Positions 1 to 8,431 are shown, counted from the first letter of the stretch. The stretch: 64,000 nt of DNA from Firmicutes bacterium HGW-Firmicutes-7 (GCA_002841375.1 PGZO01000012.1:1-64000); one strand, 5' to 3'. Translations and numbers: made by a program. The notes: generated from the letters alone by a model not told the origin.

Positions 1-24
1 AATAGAAATAATAACAATAGATCT

Positions 25-96
25 TCCTCGATAGCTCAGCGGTAGAGCATTCGGCTGTTAACCGAAGGGTCGTAGGTTCAAATCCTACTCGGGGAG
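25..96 (+). tRNA. tRNA-Asn (GTT)
   Basis: Complete cloverleaf. The acceptor arm TCCTCGA pairs with TCGGGGA, the anticodon loop is CTGTTAA with anticodon GTT, and the T-arm is GTAGG-TTCAAAT-CCTAC. CCA is not encoded. First of eight tRNA genes on the same strand; the transcription unit probably begins upstream of the window. Confidence 0.97.
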
Positions 97-134
97 CTAG
101 TTAATAATTAATGTTGTTAACAATTTTTAAATGA

Positions 135-206
135 GGCCCGTTGGTCAAGAGGTTAAGACACCGCCCTTTCACGGCGGTAACAAGGGTTCAATTCCCTTAC
201 GGGTCA
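135..206 (+). tRNA. tRNA-Glu (TTC)
   Basis: Complete cloverleaf. The acceptor GGCCCGT pairs with ACGGGTC, the anticodon loop CTTTCAC holds TTC, and the T-loop is TTCAATT. No encoded CCA. Part of the tRNA cluster. Confidence 0.97.
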
Positions 207-264
207 TTTCGCAGAAACATATGTGCCTTACATTGAGGAGCTAGCGAAAAGAAATATCATTTAT

Positions 265-337
<73 letters not shown>

Positions 338-345
338 TTTATTGG

Positions 346-422
346 GGGCCTTTAGCTCAGTTGGTTAGAGCAACCGGCTCATAACCGGTCGGTCCGGGGT
401 TCGAGTCCCTGAAGGCCCACCA
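346..422 (+). tRNA. tRNA-Met (CAT)
   Basis: The acceptor GGGCCTT pairs with AAGGCCC and the anticodon loop CTCATAA contains CAT. The 3' CCA is encoded in the DNA (420-422), unlike the other seven tRNAs here. Elongator versus initiator was not fully resolved. The fully paired first acceptor base pair argues for the elongator, and the anticodon stem CCGGC/ACCGG lacks the three consecutive G:C pairs typical of an initiator. Confidence 0.95.
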
Positions 423-433
423 TTTTAAAATTT

Positions 434-507
434 GGCCCAGTGGTTCAGTTGGTTAGAACGCAAGCCTGTCACGCTTGAGGTCGAGGGTTCGAGTCCCTTC
501 TGGGTCG
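434..507 (+). tRNA. tRNA-Asp (GTC)
   Basis: The acceptor GGCCCAG pairs with CTGGGTC, and the anticodon loop CTGTCAC gives GTC. The T-loop is TTCGAGT. No encoded CCA. Confidence 0.97.
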
Positions 508-609
508 TTTAGAGATGAAACTCTAATAGAGAAGATGTATAATTTTCTCGATTCGTAACTTTTATAGAATATATATAAAAGTTAAAAGGTTCAAATTTAG
601 TTTTGATTA

Positions 610-682
610 GGGCGCATAGCTCAGCTGGGAGAGCACCTGCCTTACAAGCAGGGGGTCACAGGTTCGAGCCCTGTTGCGCCCA
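610..682 (+). tRNA. tRNA-Val (TAC)
   Basis: The acceptor GGGCGCA pairs with TGCGCCC and the anticodon loop CTTACAA gives TAC. It follows a 102-bp spacer (508-609) containing a weak AT-rich inverted repeat (aacttttat...ataaaagtt), which may be a processing or pause site. Confidence 0.97.
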
Positions 683-688
683 TTCAAT

Positions 689-772
689 GCCCGAGTGGCG
701 GAACTGGCAGACGCACAGGACTTAAAATCCTGCGATCGCGAGATCGTACCGGTTCGATTCCGGTCTCGGGCA
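689..772 (+). tRNA. tRNA-Leu (TAA)
   Basis: Class II tRNA of 84 nt with a long variable arm (GATCGCGAGATC region). The acceptor GCCCGAG pairs with CTCGGGC and the anticodon loop CTTAAAA gives TAA. Only 6 nt separate it from tRNA-Val. Confidence 0.97.
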
Positions 773-831
773 TTAAAGTTTGCACCTATAAACGGTGCTT
801 TCTTGCTTTAATTAACAATTATTATATCTAT

Positions 832-905
832 GTGTGCATAGCTCAGTTGGATAGAGCGTCTGGCTACGGACCAGAAGGCCGAGGGTTCGAATCCTTCTGC
901 GCACG
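832..905 (+). tRNA. tRNA-Arg (ACG)
   Basis: The acceptor GTGTGCA pairs with TGCGCAC and the anticodon loop CTACGGA gives ACG, whose A34 is presumably deaminated to inosine. Last tRNA of the cluster, followed by a terminator-like hairpin. Confidence 0.97.
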
Positions 906-909
906 GTCG

Positions 910-952
910 AAAATCCTTTCATTTACGATATCGTAGGTGGGAGGGTTTTTAT
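910..952 (+). terminator. Probable terminator of the tRNA cluster
   Basis: AAAATCC (910-916) pairs, allowing one G-U, with GGGTTTT (944-950). The interior holds the perfect palindrome TACGATATCGTA (924-935), and the 3' side ends in a T-run. The structure is imperfect but sits directly after the last tRNA. Confidence 0.55.
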
Positions 953-972
953 TTTGTATTTATATTTATCCA

Positions 973-1001
973 TTGATTTATAACGTTATATAGCCTATTA
1001 T
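973..1001 (+). promoter_or_regulatory. Sigma-A type promoter for the radical SAM gene
   Basis: TTGATT (973-978), 17-bp spacer, TATTAT (996-1001), located 60 bp upstream of the GTG start at 1061. Confidence 0.5.
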
Positions 1002-1060
1002 GATTATAAAGTACCATAATGATAGGATGAAAAATAAAAGATGATGTAGGTGAACATATT

Positions 1061-1933
1061 GTGAAAAAATTCAAAAGATGTTATATTGAGGTAACAAATA
1101 TATGCAATCTTAATTGTAGTTTTTGCCCCCCCAATACGAGGGATAAAGGGTATATGTCTGTTGAGAACTTTAAATATATATTAAATAAAATTGATAAATA
1201 TACGAGTTATTTGTATTTTCATGTCAAAGGAGAGCCGCTGCTGCATCCAGAAATTGGGAGATTATTAGATATTAGCGAAGAGAATAATTTTAAAGTGAAT
1301 ATTACAACAAATGGATCGAATATATCACAGGTGAAAGCGTTATTATTAACTAAACCAGCCATTAGACAAATTAGTTTTTCGCTACAGAGTATCGAGACAT
1401 ATTCAGACAATCAAGAAAAAGAAGAATATTTGAAGGAAGTATTAGGTTTTGTAAAAACAGCAATTGAACAAACAAATATAACTATTGAGTTAAGATTATG
1501 GAATTTAGAAACATGTATACTAAAGGATAATCCCAATACATATATACTTAAAATCATTGAAGAGGAATTAAACTTACCTTCTATTATGAAGGATATTACT
1601 ACTAATAATAAAGGGATAAAAATATCTGATCGTATTTACTTAAGTCAAAGTGAAACCTTTCAGTGGCCAGATATAAATATAGAGCCTATTAATACTGTTG
1701 GATTTTGTTATGGGCTCAGAAATCAAATTGGAATTTTAGTTGATGGAACAGTTATACCTTGTTGCTTAGATTCTGAGGGTGTAATAAATTTAGGAAATAT
1801 TTTCGAAACAACTATGGACGAAATAGTTGAGTCTAAAAGAGTAAAAGATATAGTCGAAGGATTTTCAAATCGTCAGGTAATAGAGCCATTATGTCAGAGG
1901 TGTGGATTTAGAACCCGCTTTGATATAGAATAG
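1061..1933 (+). CDS. Radical SAM/SPASM-type protein
   Basis: A 290-residue protein starting with GTG, with an AGGTG ribosome-binding site 9 nt upstream. The radical SAM motif CxxxCxxC is seen as C15-N-L-N-C19-S-F-C22, followed by the glycine-rich SAM-binding region KGEPLLHPE (around 56-64) and the ITTNG strand (around 81-85). The C-terminal third carries further cysteines, C216, C234-C235 and C278/C281, arranged like a SPASM or twitch domain binding an auxiliary 4Fe-4S cluster. Members of this family modify peptides, proteins or small molecules by radical chemistry. No peptide substrate gene is visible next to it. The next gene, 96 bp downstream, encodes an unrelated secreted protein, so the substrate is unknown. 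Confidence 0.85.
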   Translation: MKKFKRCYIEVTNICNLNCSFCPPNTRDKGYMSVENFKYILNKIDKYTSYLYFHVKGEPLLHPEIGRLLDISEENNFKVNITTNGSNISQVKALLLTKPAIRQISFSLQSIETYSDNQEKEEYLKEVLGFVKTAIEQTNITIELRLWNLETCILKDNPNTYILKIIEEELNLPSIMKDITTNNKGIKISDRIYLSQSETFQWPDINIEPINTVGFCYGLRNQIGILVDGTVIPCCLDSEGVINLGNIFETTMDEIVESKRVKDIVEGFSNRQVIEPLCQRCGFRTRFDIE

Positions 1934-2029
1934 AAACATCCGTAAAATAAAATATTAATTTTGGAACTAATAGTTAATACTAGCCGTCAAAGGAATAAAA
2001 GCAAAATTATTTGCTAGGAGGGTCAAATT

Positions 2030-3970
2030 ATGAAAAATAACAGAAAAAGTACATTATTTGTTATAGCATTATTGTTAATTGCAACGGTTACATCTTTGAT
2101 TATTGGAAGTGATCTGAAGGCGACTACCACTTCCCAAAAGGCAAATGTAATAATAGGTACCGAAAAAGGAAAGGAAATTCAAGAAGATGATTTTAAATTT
2201 CCTACTATTAACTCTAAAAATCATATTATTGAGTTAATAAAAAGCAATATTGAGCTCAATGAACAATTTTATTATTCACCGACAATGAGCATGGAAGATT
2301 CAGGGGATATGCTAACTGAAAAAAGCAGTTCATTGGATACGAACACTACAGAGTTTTCAGGAACAAATAATCAGGTTGATGGTGTTGAGGAAGGGGACGT
2401 TATTCAAACAGATGGGTCGTATATTTACAAGGTAGACCAATATAAAAACATCACCATAATCAACGCAAATCCAAATAATCCACAAATAGTAAGCACTATA
2501 AAAATAGATGGAAATATGAATATTAGTGAATTGTTTCTTGCCAATGGTAAATTGATCGTTATTGCAAATTCTTATGGGTATGCATTTCCTTTAGAGGGTG
2601 AAGTGATAAGTAATAAAATAGCAATAGATGTCTCTTTCCCAAGGTATCGTGGCAATGATGAAACAAAAGTTTTAATATATTCACTGGTTGATATTTCTAA
2701 GCCTACGCTAGAAAAAGATTATTCATTTGATGGATTATATGTTTCAGGAAGAACTATTGGTTCGAGTCTATATTTTGTAACCAATAAGAACATGTATTAT
2801 GACTGGTATACAATTTTAGAAGATAACAATATGGTTAAGGATGAAATGTTATTACCTAGTTACACAGATTATACAATAGATGAAAAAGTAACATTAGCGT
2901 ATAAAGATATTCGCTATTTTCCAGACTTTACAGAACCAAGTTATATGATAACAGTAGGAATTGAAATGAAAAACTTGGATATTAAACCGGATGTTCAAGC
3001 ATATTTAGGGACATCAGGGACAATTTATGTATCAAATACCCAATTATTCACAACGATTACAAAATATGATTTAAAAAATACAGGTACAAATTATAATACA
3101 AGCACACAAATATATCAGTATGATTTGAAGGATGGACGGATTACAGCATCTGGAAAAGGAGAAGTACAAGGAACTATAGTAAATCAATTTTCTATGGACG
3201 CTTATAAGGATTATTTTAGAATTACAACCACGACTGGATTTACTTGGGATGAAGTAAACCCCTCAAAAAACAACTTGTATATTTTAGACTCAAAAATGAA
3301 AACCGTAGGTAAAATTGAAGGATTAGCTGAAGGTGAAAGAATTTATAGCACGAGGTTTATGGGCGATAAAGTTTATATGGTAACTTTTAAACAAGTCGAT
3401 CCGCTGTTTGTAATAGATGCTTCAAATCCTACTAAACCAGAAGTATTAGGATATTTAAAGATTCCTGGTTTTAGTGAATATTTACATCCAGTAGATGAAA
3501 ATCATCTTTTAGGTTTTGGATACGACACGAAGGTAGAAGGTGATAGAGTTACAACAGGAGGATTAAAACTTTCATTATTTGACGTAACAAATCCACTTAA
3601 ACCAATTGAAAAGCAGAATCAGATTATTGGAAACCAAGGCTCATATTCAGAATTATTATGGAATCATAAGGCATTAATGTATGCTGGTAATCAAGAACTG
3701 ATGGCCTTTCCAGTACAATTAACTGGAGATAACTACAACATTGAATTTACAGGAGCTATGGTATATAGCATAAACAGTAATGGTTTTAAACAAAAGGGGA
3801 ATGTTTCCCATTACAATTCAGGGACACAATACGATCAATATAAGGTTCATTGGGACTATGCTATTAATAGAATATTATATATTGAAGGGTATCTTTACAC
3901 ATTATCAGAAGGAAAATTGCAAGTATATGATGCCGAAACGATAGAATTCGTGTCTGAATTAACGCTATAG
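2030..3970 (+). CDS. Secreted protein with beta-propeller domain (Beta_propel family)
   Basis: A 646-residue protein with an excellent ribosome-binding site (TAGGAGGG). Residues 1-30 form an N-terminal signal anchor (KSTLFVIALLLIATVTSLIIG). The mature part matches, by pattern, the secreted C-terminal beta-propeller family distantly related to WD-40 proteins. The hallmark is DGVEEGDVIQTDGSYIYKV (around 117-135), with repeated blade units such as VFVIDASNPTKPEVLGYLKIPG and LSLFDVTNPLKPIEKQ. No catalytic motif is evident. These proteins are extracytoplasmic and of unknown function. The gene appears monocistronic, with a large palindrome following its stop. Confidence 0.8.
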   Translation: MKNNRKSTLFVIALLLIATVTSLIIGSDLKATTTSQKANVIIGTEKGKEIQEDDFKFPTINSKNHIIELIKSNIELNEQFYYSPTMSMEDSGDMLTEKSSSLDTNTTEFSGTNNQVDGVEEGDVIQTDGSYIYKVDQYKNITIINANPNNPQIVSTIKIDGNMNISELFLANGKLIVIANSYGYAFPLEGEVISNKIAIDVSFPRYRGNDETKVLIYSLVDISKPTLEKDYSFDGLYVSGRTIGSSLYFVTNKNMYYDWYTILEDNNMVKDEMLLPSYTDYTIDEKVTLAYKDIRYFPDFTEPSYMITVGIEMKNLDIKPDVQAYLGTSGTIYVSNTQLFTTITKYDLKNTGTNYNTSTQIYQYDLKDGRITASGKGEVQGTIVNQFSMDAYKDYFRITTTTGFTWDEVNPSKNNLYILDSKMKTVGKIEGLAEGERIYSTRFMGDKVYMVTFKQVDPLFVIDASNPTKPEVLGYLKIPGFSEYLHPVDENHLLGFGYDTKVEGDRVTTGGLKLSLFDVTNPLKPIEKQNQIIGNQGSYSELLWNHKALMYAGNQELMAFPVQLTGDNYNIEFTGAMVYSINSNGFKQKGNVSHYNSGTQYDQYKVHWDYAINRILYIEGYLYTLSEGKLQVYDAETIEFVSELTL

Positions 3971-4014
3971 ATATTTCATATTTATTAGAAGTTGGGGACT
4001 TTCTTCGTTAGGTT

Positions 4015-4078
4015 AAGATGATGCACCTCCTATATTGGGCACTATATAGTGTACAATAAGAAGAGGTGCATTAATCTT
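4015..4078. repeat. Long imperfect palindrome downstream of the beta-propeller gene
   Basis: AAGATGATGCACCTCCTATATTG (4015 onward, given as landmarks AAGAT and GCACCTC) is mirrored by CAATAAGAAGAGGTGCATTAATCTT ending at 4078. The arms are about 23-25 nt with few mismatches around an interior CACTATATAGTG palindrome. It could act as a terminator for the upstream gene, although no clean T-run follows, or be a small palindromic repeat element. Confidence 0.6.
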
Positions 4079-4129
4079 GTAGTTTAGTTTATTTATTAAA
4101 AAATTGAAATTAGAAAAAAATTATTTTAG

Positions 4130-4158
4130 TTGTATTCTTGAGGTATAGATAGTAAAAT
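4130..4158 (+). promoter_or_regulatory. Predicted sigma-A promoter of the mgtE leader
   Basis: TTGTAT (4130-4135), 17-bp spacer, TAAAAT (4153-4158). A transcript starting near 4165 would carry a leader of about 130 nt before the mgtE start. Confidence 0.5.
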
Positions 4159-4184
4159 ATATGTTGAATTAAAAATCATAGGAG

Positions 4185-4297
4185 ATGGTAGTATGGACAT
4201 AGAGCCCGAAAAGTATATTGTCATAAAAAAAATAAATAATGCTACCATTTGTAATAATTAGATTGCAATGGTAGCTCTTAAAGGAGGCCTACCATTG
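4185..4297 (+). promoter_or_regulatory. Candidate leader-peptide attenuator switch controlling mgtE translation
   Basis: Four segments are mutually complementary: A ATGGTAG (4185-4191), B GCTACCATT (4241-4249), C CAATGGTAGC (4266-4275) and D CTACCATTG (4289-4297). A:B is 7 bp, B:C 9 bp perfect and C:D 9 bp perfect. C:D places the Shine-Dalgarno AAAGGAGG (4280-4287) in a 14-nt loop and the TTG start codon (4295-4297) inside the stem. A:B therefore permits C:D (off), while B:C frees the start (on). A 22-codon ORF runs through A-B. I see no M-box (ykoK) magnesium riboswitch consensus. The pairing is read directly from sequence; the regulatory behaviour is inferred. Confidence 0.65.
4193..4261 (+). 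CDS. Putative 22-residue leader peptide upstream of mgtE
   Basis: ATG at 4193 has a good ribosome-binding site, TAGGAG (4179-4184), 8 nt upstream, and TAG ends the ORF at 4261. The peptide begins MDIEPEKYIVIKK and ends NNATICNN. Its N-terminus is rich in acidic residues plus a proline (D2, E4, P5, E6). Such stretches are known in enterobacteria to destabilise translating ribosomes at low Mg2+, and the MgtL leader peptide of mgtA uses this effect. The stop codon falls in the loop of the B:C hairpin. No homologue is recognised. That it is translated, and that it senses Mg2+, are inferences from position, composition and RNA pairing. Confidence 0.55.
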   Translation: MDIEPEKYIVIKKINNATICNN

Positions 4298-5626
4298 GAA
4301 ATAAAACACTTAAAAGAGTTGATAGAAGAAAAGAAATTTTCACTCATTCAAAAGGAATTACTAGAACTTAGAGAGGCAGATATCGCAGAACTGTTAAATG
4401 AAATGGAAGCTAAAGAGGTGGTACTACTCTTTCGTCTATTGCCTAAAAATAGTGCATCAGAAGTATTTGTATATTTAGATGTAGAACGTCAAACAGAAAT
4501 ATCGGAATTAATTAGTGAGCATGAACTCAAAGAGATTATTGATGAGCTGTGTTTTGATGATAAAATTGATTTAATAGAAGAAGTGCCAGCAAATATAGTA
4601 AAAAAGATACTGAAGAATACTACAACAAAGGAACGTACGTTAATCAACCAATTTTTGAATTATCCTGAGGATTCAGCAGGAAGCCTTATGACAATTGAGT
4701 TTGTCGATTTAAAGAAGGAAATGACTGTCGAAAAGGCAATGGAACGCATAAGAAGAATTGGTATTAATAAAGAAACAATTTATACCTGTTATGTAACAGA
4801 TACAAAAAGAAAATTAGAGGGTATCGTTACACTGAAAGAACTTGTGCTTAGCGATGTGGATAAAACGGTTGAGGAAATAATGACTGCAGAGGTTATTTCT
4901 TTCAATACCCATGACGATCAAGAGTCAATTGTAAGAAAATTTAAGAAGTATGACTTTTTGACAATGCCTGTAGTTGATTTAGAGGATAGGCTTGTTGGAA
5001 TCATTACAATTGATGATGTTGTTGATGTAATAGAAGAAGAAACGACAGAAGACTTTCAAAGAATGGCTGCAATGGAACCATCCGATGAAGAATATTTATC
5101 AATACCGTCCTATCTGCTTGCTAAAAGAAGGGTTGTTTGGTTAATTATTTTAATGTTTTCTGCTATTGTTACAGAATTTATTACAAAGACGCATAGTTCT
5201 CTCACCACTGAGTTCGCTATGTTGGTGGGGGTTATGCCAATGCTGATGTCAACAGGTGGCAACACAGGGTCGCAATCTTCCACATTAATTATTCGTGGAC
5301 TAACTTTAGGTAATATTAAATTTCAAGACTTTTTTAAAATTATAGCTAAAGAATTTAAAGTGGGCATCATTATTGGTATATCACTTGGAACACTTAATTT
5401 TTTGAGAATATGGCTTATAAATAATAACTTAAAGTTAGCAATAATAGTTGGACTAACGCTTGTTGGGACTGCATTAATGGCTGCATTAATTGGCGGCATA
5501 CTTCCAGTTATTGCGAAGAAAATTAAGCTTGATCCTGCGATAATGGCAACGCCACTAATATCTACTATAACAGATGCAACAACATTATTAATATTTTTTA
5601 CGATCTCAGCTGTAGTATTGTTATAG
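4295..5626 (+). CDS. mgtE: Magnesium transporter MgtE
   Basis: The TTG at 4295 is chosen as start because AAAGGAGG (4280-4287) lies 7 nt upstream. An in-frame ATG at 4268 has no ribosome-binding site and would translate the Shine-Dalgarno itself. The 443-residue product has the MgtE order: N-terminal helical superhelix domain (about 1-125), paired CBS domains (about 130-250, including GIVTLKELV and VGIITIDDVVDVIEEE) and a five-helix membrane domain (about 275-443). The family signature PMLMSTGGNTGSQSSTLIIR marks the pore region. MgtE is a homodimeric Mg2+ channel whose cytosolic domains close it at high Mg2+. An unusual leader precedes the gene. Confidence 0.95.
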   Translation: MEIKHLKELIEEKKFSLIQKELLELREADIAELLNEMEAKEVVLLFRLLPKNSASEVFVYLDVERQTEISELISEHELKEIIDELCFDDKIDLIEEVPANIVKKILKNTTTKERTLINQFLNYPEDSAGSLMTIEFVDLKKEMTVEKAMERIRRIGINKETIYTCYVTDTKRKLEGIVTLKELVLSDVDKTVEEIMTAEVISFNTHDDQESIVRKFKKYDFLTMPVVDLEDRLVGIITIDDVVDVIEEETTEDFQRMAAMEPSDEEYLSIPSYLLAKRRVVWLIILMFSAIVTEFITKTHSSLTTEFAMLVGVMPMLMSTGGNTGSQSSTLIIRGLTLGNIKFQDFFKIIAKEFKVGIIIGISLGTLNFLRIWLINNNLKLAIIVGLTLVGTALMAALIGGILPVIAKKIKLDPAIMATPLISTITDATTLLIFFTISAVVLL

Positions 5627-5710
5627 GGTATAAATGCACTGAGAAGATAAAGGTATTATTAGCAATATATTAACATATAATTACCTTAAAATATGCCTAT
5701 TGAATTGAGC

Positions 5711-5740
5711 TTGCATTAAGTTTAGAAAATGTGGTACAAT
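5711..5740 (+). promoter_or_regulatory. Sigma-A promoter of fba
   Basis: TTGCAT (5711-5716), 18-bp spacer, TACAAT (5735-5740), 58 bp before the start codon. Confidence 0.55.
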
Positions 5741-5797
5741 ATGTAAGATAAAAATTGATTTATATATAATTTTAGCTTTATCATAAAGGAGGTAATT

Positions 5798-6649
5798 ATG
5801 TTAGTATCAGGAATGGATATTTTGTTAAAGGCTCATGAAGGTGGTTATGCAGTAGGTGCTTTCAATGTAAGTAATTTAGAAATGATACAAGCAGCTATTT
5901 CTGCTGCAGAAGAAGAAAGGTCACCTATAATTCTTCAAGCAAGTCAAAGTGCAATTGCCTATGCTGGAAGTGAAGTACTAGCATTAATGGTAAGAAAAAT
6001 GGCGGAACAAGCGTCTGTACCAGTTGCGCTTCATCTTGACCACGGAACAGATTGGGATGTTATTATGAAATGTCTTAGAGATGGATGGACATCAGTTATG
6101 TTTGATGGTTCTAAATATCCGCTAGAACAAAATATAGAAATAACAAATAAAATTATTGAAATAGCAAGGCCAATGGGTGTTTCGGTAGAAGCTGAATTAG
6201 GTAAAATTGGTGGAGTTGAAGATCATATTAAAGTTGAATCAAGAGACGCAACTATGACTGATCCAGACGAAGCTGAAGAGTTTGTTAAAAGAACAAATGT
6301 AGATTTCTTTGCTATTGCAATTGGTAATGCACATGGTGTATACAAAGGAGATCCAGAGTTAGATTTTGATAGATTAAAGGAAATTAAGCAAAGAGTTAAT
6401 ATACCAATTGTGTTACATGGCGCTTCAGGAATATCCGAAGCAGATATTAGTACAGCTGTTGCATTAGGTGTTAATAAAATCAATATTGATACAGATTTAC
6501 GACAAGCTTTTCAACAAGCAATGCATAAAGTTGTTCAAGATACGCCTAACGTATATGACCCAAGAAAAATGCTAACACCAACAATTAAAGCTATAAAAGA
6601 AGTTGTAAAAACTAAAATAAGAATGTTTGGAAGCAATGGACGTGCATAA
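5798..6649 (+). CDS. fba: Class II fructose-1,6-bisphosphate aldolase
   Basis: A 283-residue cytosolic glycolytic enzyme that splits fructose-1,6-bisphosphate into DHAP and glyceraldehyde-3-phosphate using Zn2+. Family motifs are visible: H79-L-D81-H82-G (catalytic Asp and zinc His), EAELGKIGGVED (around 132-143), AIGNAHGVYKG (zinc His), LHGASGIS (phosphate loop) and NIDTDLRQAF. Its length and motif spacing fit the short class IIB aldolases of Firmicutes. AAAGGAGG lies 7 nt upstream of the ATG. It has its own promoter and a strong terminator, so it is monocistronic. Confidence 0.96.
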   Translation: MLVSGMDILLKAHEGGYAVGAFNVSNLEMIQAAISAAEEERSPIILQASQSAIAYAGSEVLALMVRKMAEQASVPVALHLDHGTDWDVIMKCLRDGWTSVMFDGSKYPLEQNIEITNKIIEIARPMGVSVEAELGKIGGVEDHIKVESRDATMTDPDEAEEFVKRTNVDFFAIAIGNAHGVYKGDPELDFDRLKEIKQRVNIPIVLHGASGISEADISTAVALGVNKINIDTDLRQAFQQAMHKVVQDTPNVYDPRKMLTPTIKAIKEVVKTKIRMFGSNGRA

Positions 6650-6656
6650 ATAATCT

Positions 6657-6680
6657 TGCCCCCATAAATGGGGGCATTTT
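6657..6680 (+). terminator. Rho-independent terminator of fba
   Basis: A perfect TGCCCCC/GGGGGCA 7-bp stem around ATAAAT, followed by TTTTC. Confidence 0.9.
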
Positions 6681-6829
6681 CACTTTTTCTATATAACTAT
6701 TTGTCTTCTAATAGTACAAGACAACAATTCTATAGATATTCCACAAATAATAAACTACATATAAAAAAATACTATACTACAGGAATTCTTGTAGTTAAAC
6801 AATCTGAAAAAATGATAGAGGTGAGTTTT

Positions 6830-8293
6830 ATGAATACAGATTATTCAAAGTTTACGCTTGCAGAGCTGAGACAAGCAGCTAAGGCAATTGGTATTGTAAG
6901 CTTAACAGGATTTAAAAAATCTGAATTAATCCAGTTATTAACTAATGTTGAGGCAAAGAATCAAGAAAAACAAGCTGAGACTGAGGTGGAAGTTGAAAGT
7001 GAGCAGTCCACAGAAAAAATTGAGGAAGAAAAGACTTCCATTACATCTGTTGAAGCAAACAGTAATGATAGCAACGCTGAAAAGCAAGAAGATCAAAAAG
7101 CTGTTAAGAAAAAAAGCCATAAAGAAAGAAATGATGTTCCTTCAGACTTTGAAGGTTTAGACAGTGGTCAACGTGCCTATGGAATTTTAGAAGTATTACC
7201 TGATGGATTTGGCTTTATTCGAGGTGAGAATTATATGCCTGGAGAAAGTGATGTTTATGTATCTCCATCACAAATAAGAAGATTTAATTTGAAAACTGGG
7301 GACATGGTTAACGGTAATATCAGAGTGCCTAAAGAAAATGAAAAATTTAGAGCATTGTTGTATGTGCAGACCATTAACGGTGATACGCCTGCAAGTGCAA
7401 TAAAAAGACCTAATTTTGAAGATTTGACGCCAATTTTCCCGAATGCAAGACTACGACTTGAAACAATTCCGAGTGATTATTCAACTCGTCTAATAGATTT
7501 TATTGCGCCAATAGGTAAGGGGCAAAGAGGTATGATTGTTTCACCACCTAAAGCAGGGAAAACAACCCTTCTCAAAAAAGTTGCGAATGCAATTACAATG
7601 AATTATCCAGATATACATTTATTAGTTTTGCTAATTGATGAAAGACCAGAAGAGGTAACGGATATAAGACGATCAATTGTAGGTGAAAAAGTTGAAGTTA
7701 TTCATTCAACCTTTGATGAACTACCGGAGCATCACAAAAGAGTTTCAGAAATGGTGCTTGCAAGAGCAAAAAGAATGGTAGAACAAAAGAAAGATTTAGT
7801 TATTTTACTTGATAGTATTACTAGATTAGCGAGAGCATATAACTTAATAATACCACCAAGTGGAAGAACACTTTCAGGAGGTCTAGATCCAGCAGCACTT
7901 CACATGCCTAAAAAGTTTTTTGGTGCAGCAAGAAATATTGAAGAAGGTGGGAGTTTAACGATATTAGCTACTGCATTAGTGGATACTGGAAGTAAGATGG
8001 ATGATGTGATTTTTGAAGAGTTCAAGGGCACAGGAAATATGGAGCTCGTTCTTGATAGAAAACTTTCAGAAAAAAGAATATTCCCTGCAATTGATGTAAC
8101 GAAGTCAGGAACGAGAAGAGAAGATTTACTCTATAATAAAGAAGAGCTTGAAGCAGTTACTAAGTTAAGAAAGGTTAGTAGTAATATGAGATCAGAGGAT
8201 GTAATTGATAGTATGCTTAAAGTATTTGTTAATACAGGAACCAACGAAGAATATGTCAAAAAATTATCTGAAAGTATTTTAGAGAACTACTAG
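6830..8293 (+). CDS. rho: Transcription termination factor Rho
   Basis: The start is set at ATG 6830, preceded by GAGGTGAG. The frame stays open upstream to 6668 but that extension overlaps the fba terminator and lacks a ribosome-binding site. The 487-residue protein has the Rho_N helix-extension-helix ([15 protein letters not shown], about 6-20), an acidic/lysine-rich linker (about 45-105) typical of Clostridia, a cold-shock-like RNA-binding domain with GFGFIRG (about 125-131), and a RecA-like ATPase with Walker A PPKAGKTT (about 239-246), [12 protein letters not shown] and the Q/R-loop region. It forms a ring hexamer that terminates untranslated transcripts. Confidence 0.96.
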   Translation: MNTDYSKFTLAELRQAAKAIGIVSLTGFKKSELIQLLTNVEAKNQEKQAETEVEVESEQSTEKIEEEKTSITSVEANSNDSNAEKQEDQKAVKKKSHKERNDVPSDFEGLDSGQRAYGILEVLPDGFGFIRGENYMPGESDVYVSPSQIRRFNLKTGDMVNGNIRVPKENEKFRALLYVQTINGDTPASAIKRPNFEDLTPIFPNARLRLETIPSDYSTRLIDFIAPIGKGQRGMIVSPPKAGKTTLLKKVANAITMNYPDIHLLVLLIDERPEEVTDIRRSIVGEKVEVIHSTFDELPEHHKRVSEMVLARAKRMVEQKKDLVILLDSITRLARAYNLIIPPSGRTLSGGLDPAALHMPKKFFGAARNIEEGGSLTILATALVDTGSKMDDVIFEEFKGTGNMELVLDRKLSEKRIFPAIDVTKSGTRREDLLYNKEELEAVTKLRKVSSNMRSEDVIDSMLKVFVNTGTNEEYVKKLSESILENY

Positions 8294-8328
8294 AAAGAGT
8301 ATTTTACTAACATTAGCTGCAAAAACAC

Positions 8329-8357
8329 TTGCATGAACAAAAAAGATATGTTATAAT
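8329..8357 (+). promoter_or_regulatory. Sigma-A promoter of rpmE
   Basis: TTGCAT (8329-8334), 17-bp spacer, perfect TATAAT (8352-8357). It yields a 5' leader of about 85 nt. Confidence 0.7.
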
Positions 8358-8393
8358 GTAAAAGCTGTTTAGGGCGAAAATAAATAAATAAGT

Positions 8394-8431
8394 TCGACGA
8401 ATGTCGACATATTATATTGAGATTATGTCGA
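8394..8431 (+). promoter_or_regulatory. Structured rpmE mRNA leader with alternative hairpins
   Basis: TCGAC (8394-8398) can pair with GTCGA (8403-8407). Alternatively TCGACAT (8404-8410) pairs with ATGTCGA (8425-8431). The two stems share 8404-8407 and are mutually exclusive, and the second ends just before the Shine-Dalgarno (8435-8441). Ribosomal protein L31 leaders with autoregulatory RNA are known in several bacterial groups; assignment to one of them is inference. Confidence 0.45.

Noticed and set aside
4268-4294. ATG 4268 as mgtE start
   Set aside because: No ribosome-binding site precedes it, and the added residues are the translated Shine-Dalgarno of the TTG start at 4295.
4160-4297. 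M-box (ykoK) magnesium riboswitch
   Set aside because: The leader is only about 130 nt and shows none of the conserved M-box elements that I know; the pairings visible fit an attenuator instead.
6668-6829. N-terminal extension of Rho
   Set aside because: It overlaps the fba terminator and has no ribosome-binding site; ATG 6830 has GAGGTGAG and begins the normal Rho N-terminus.
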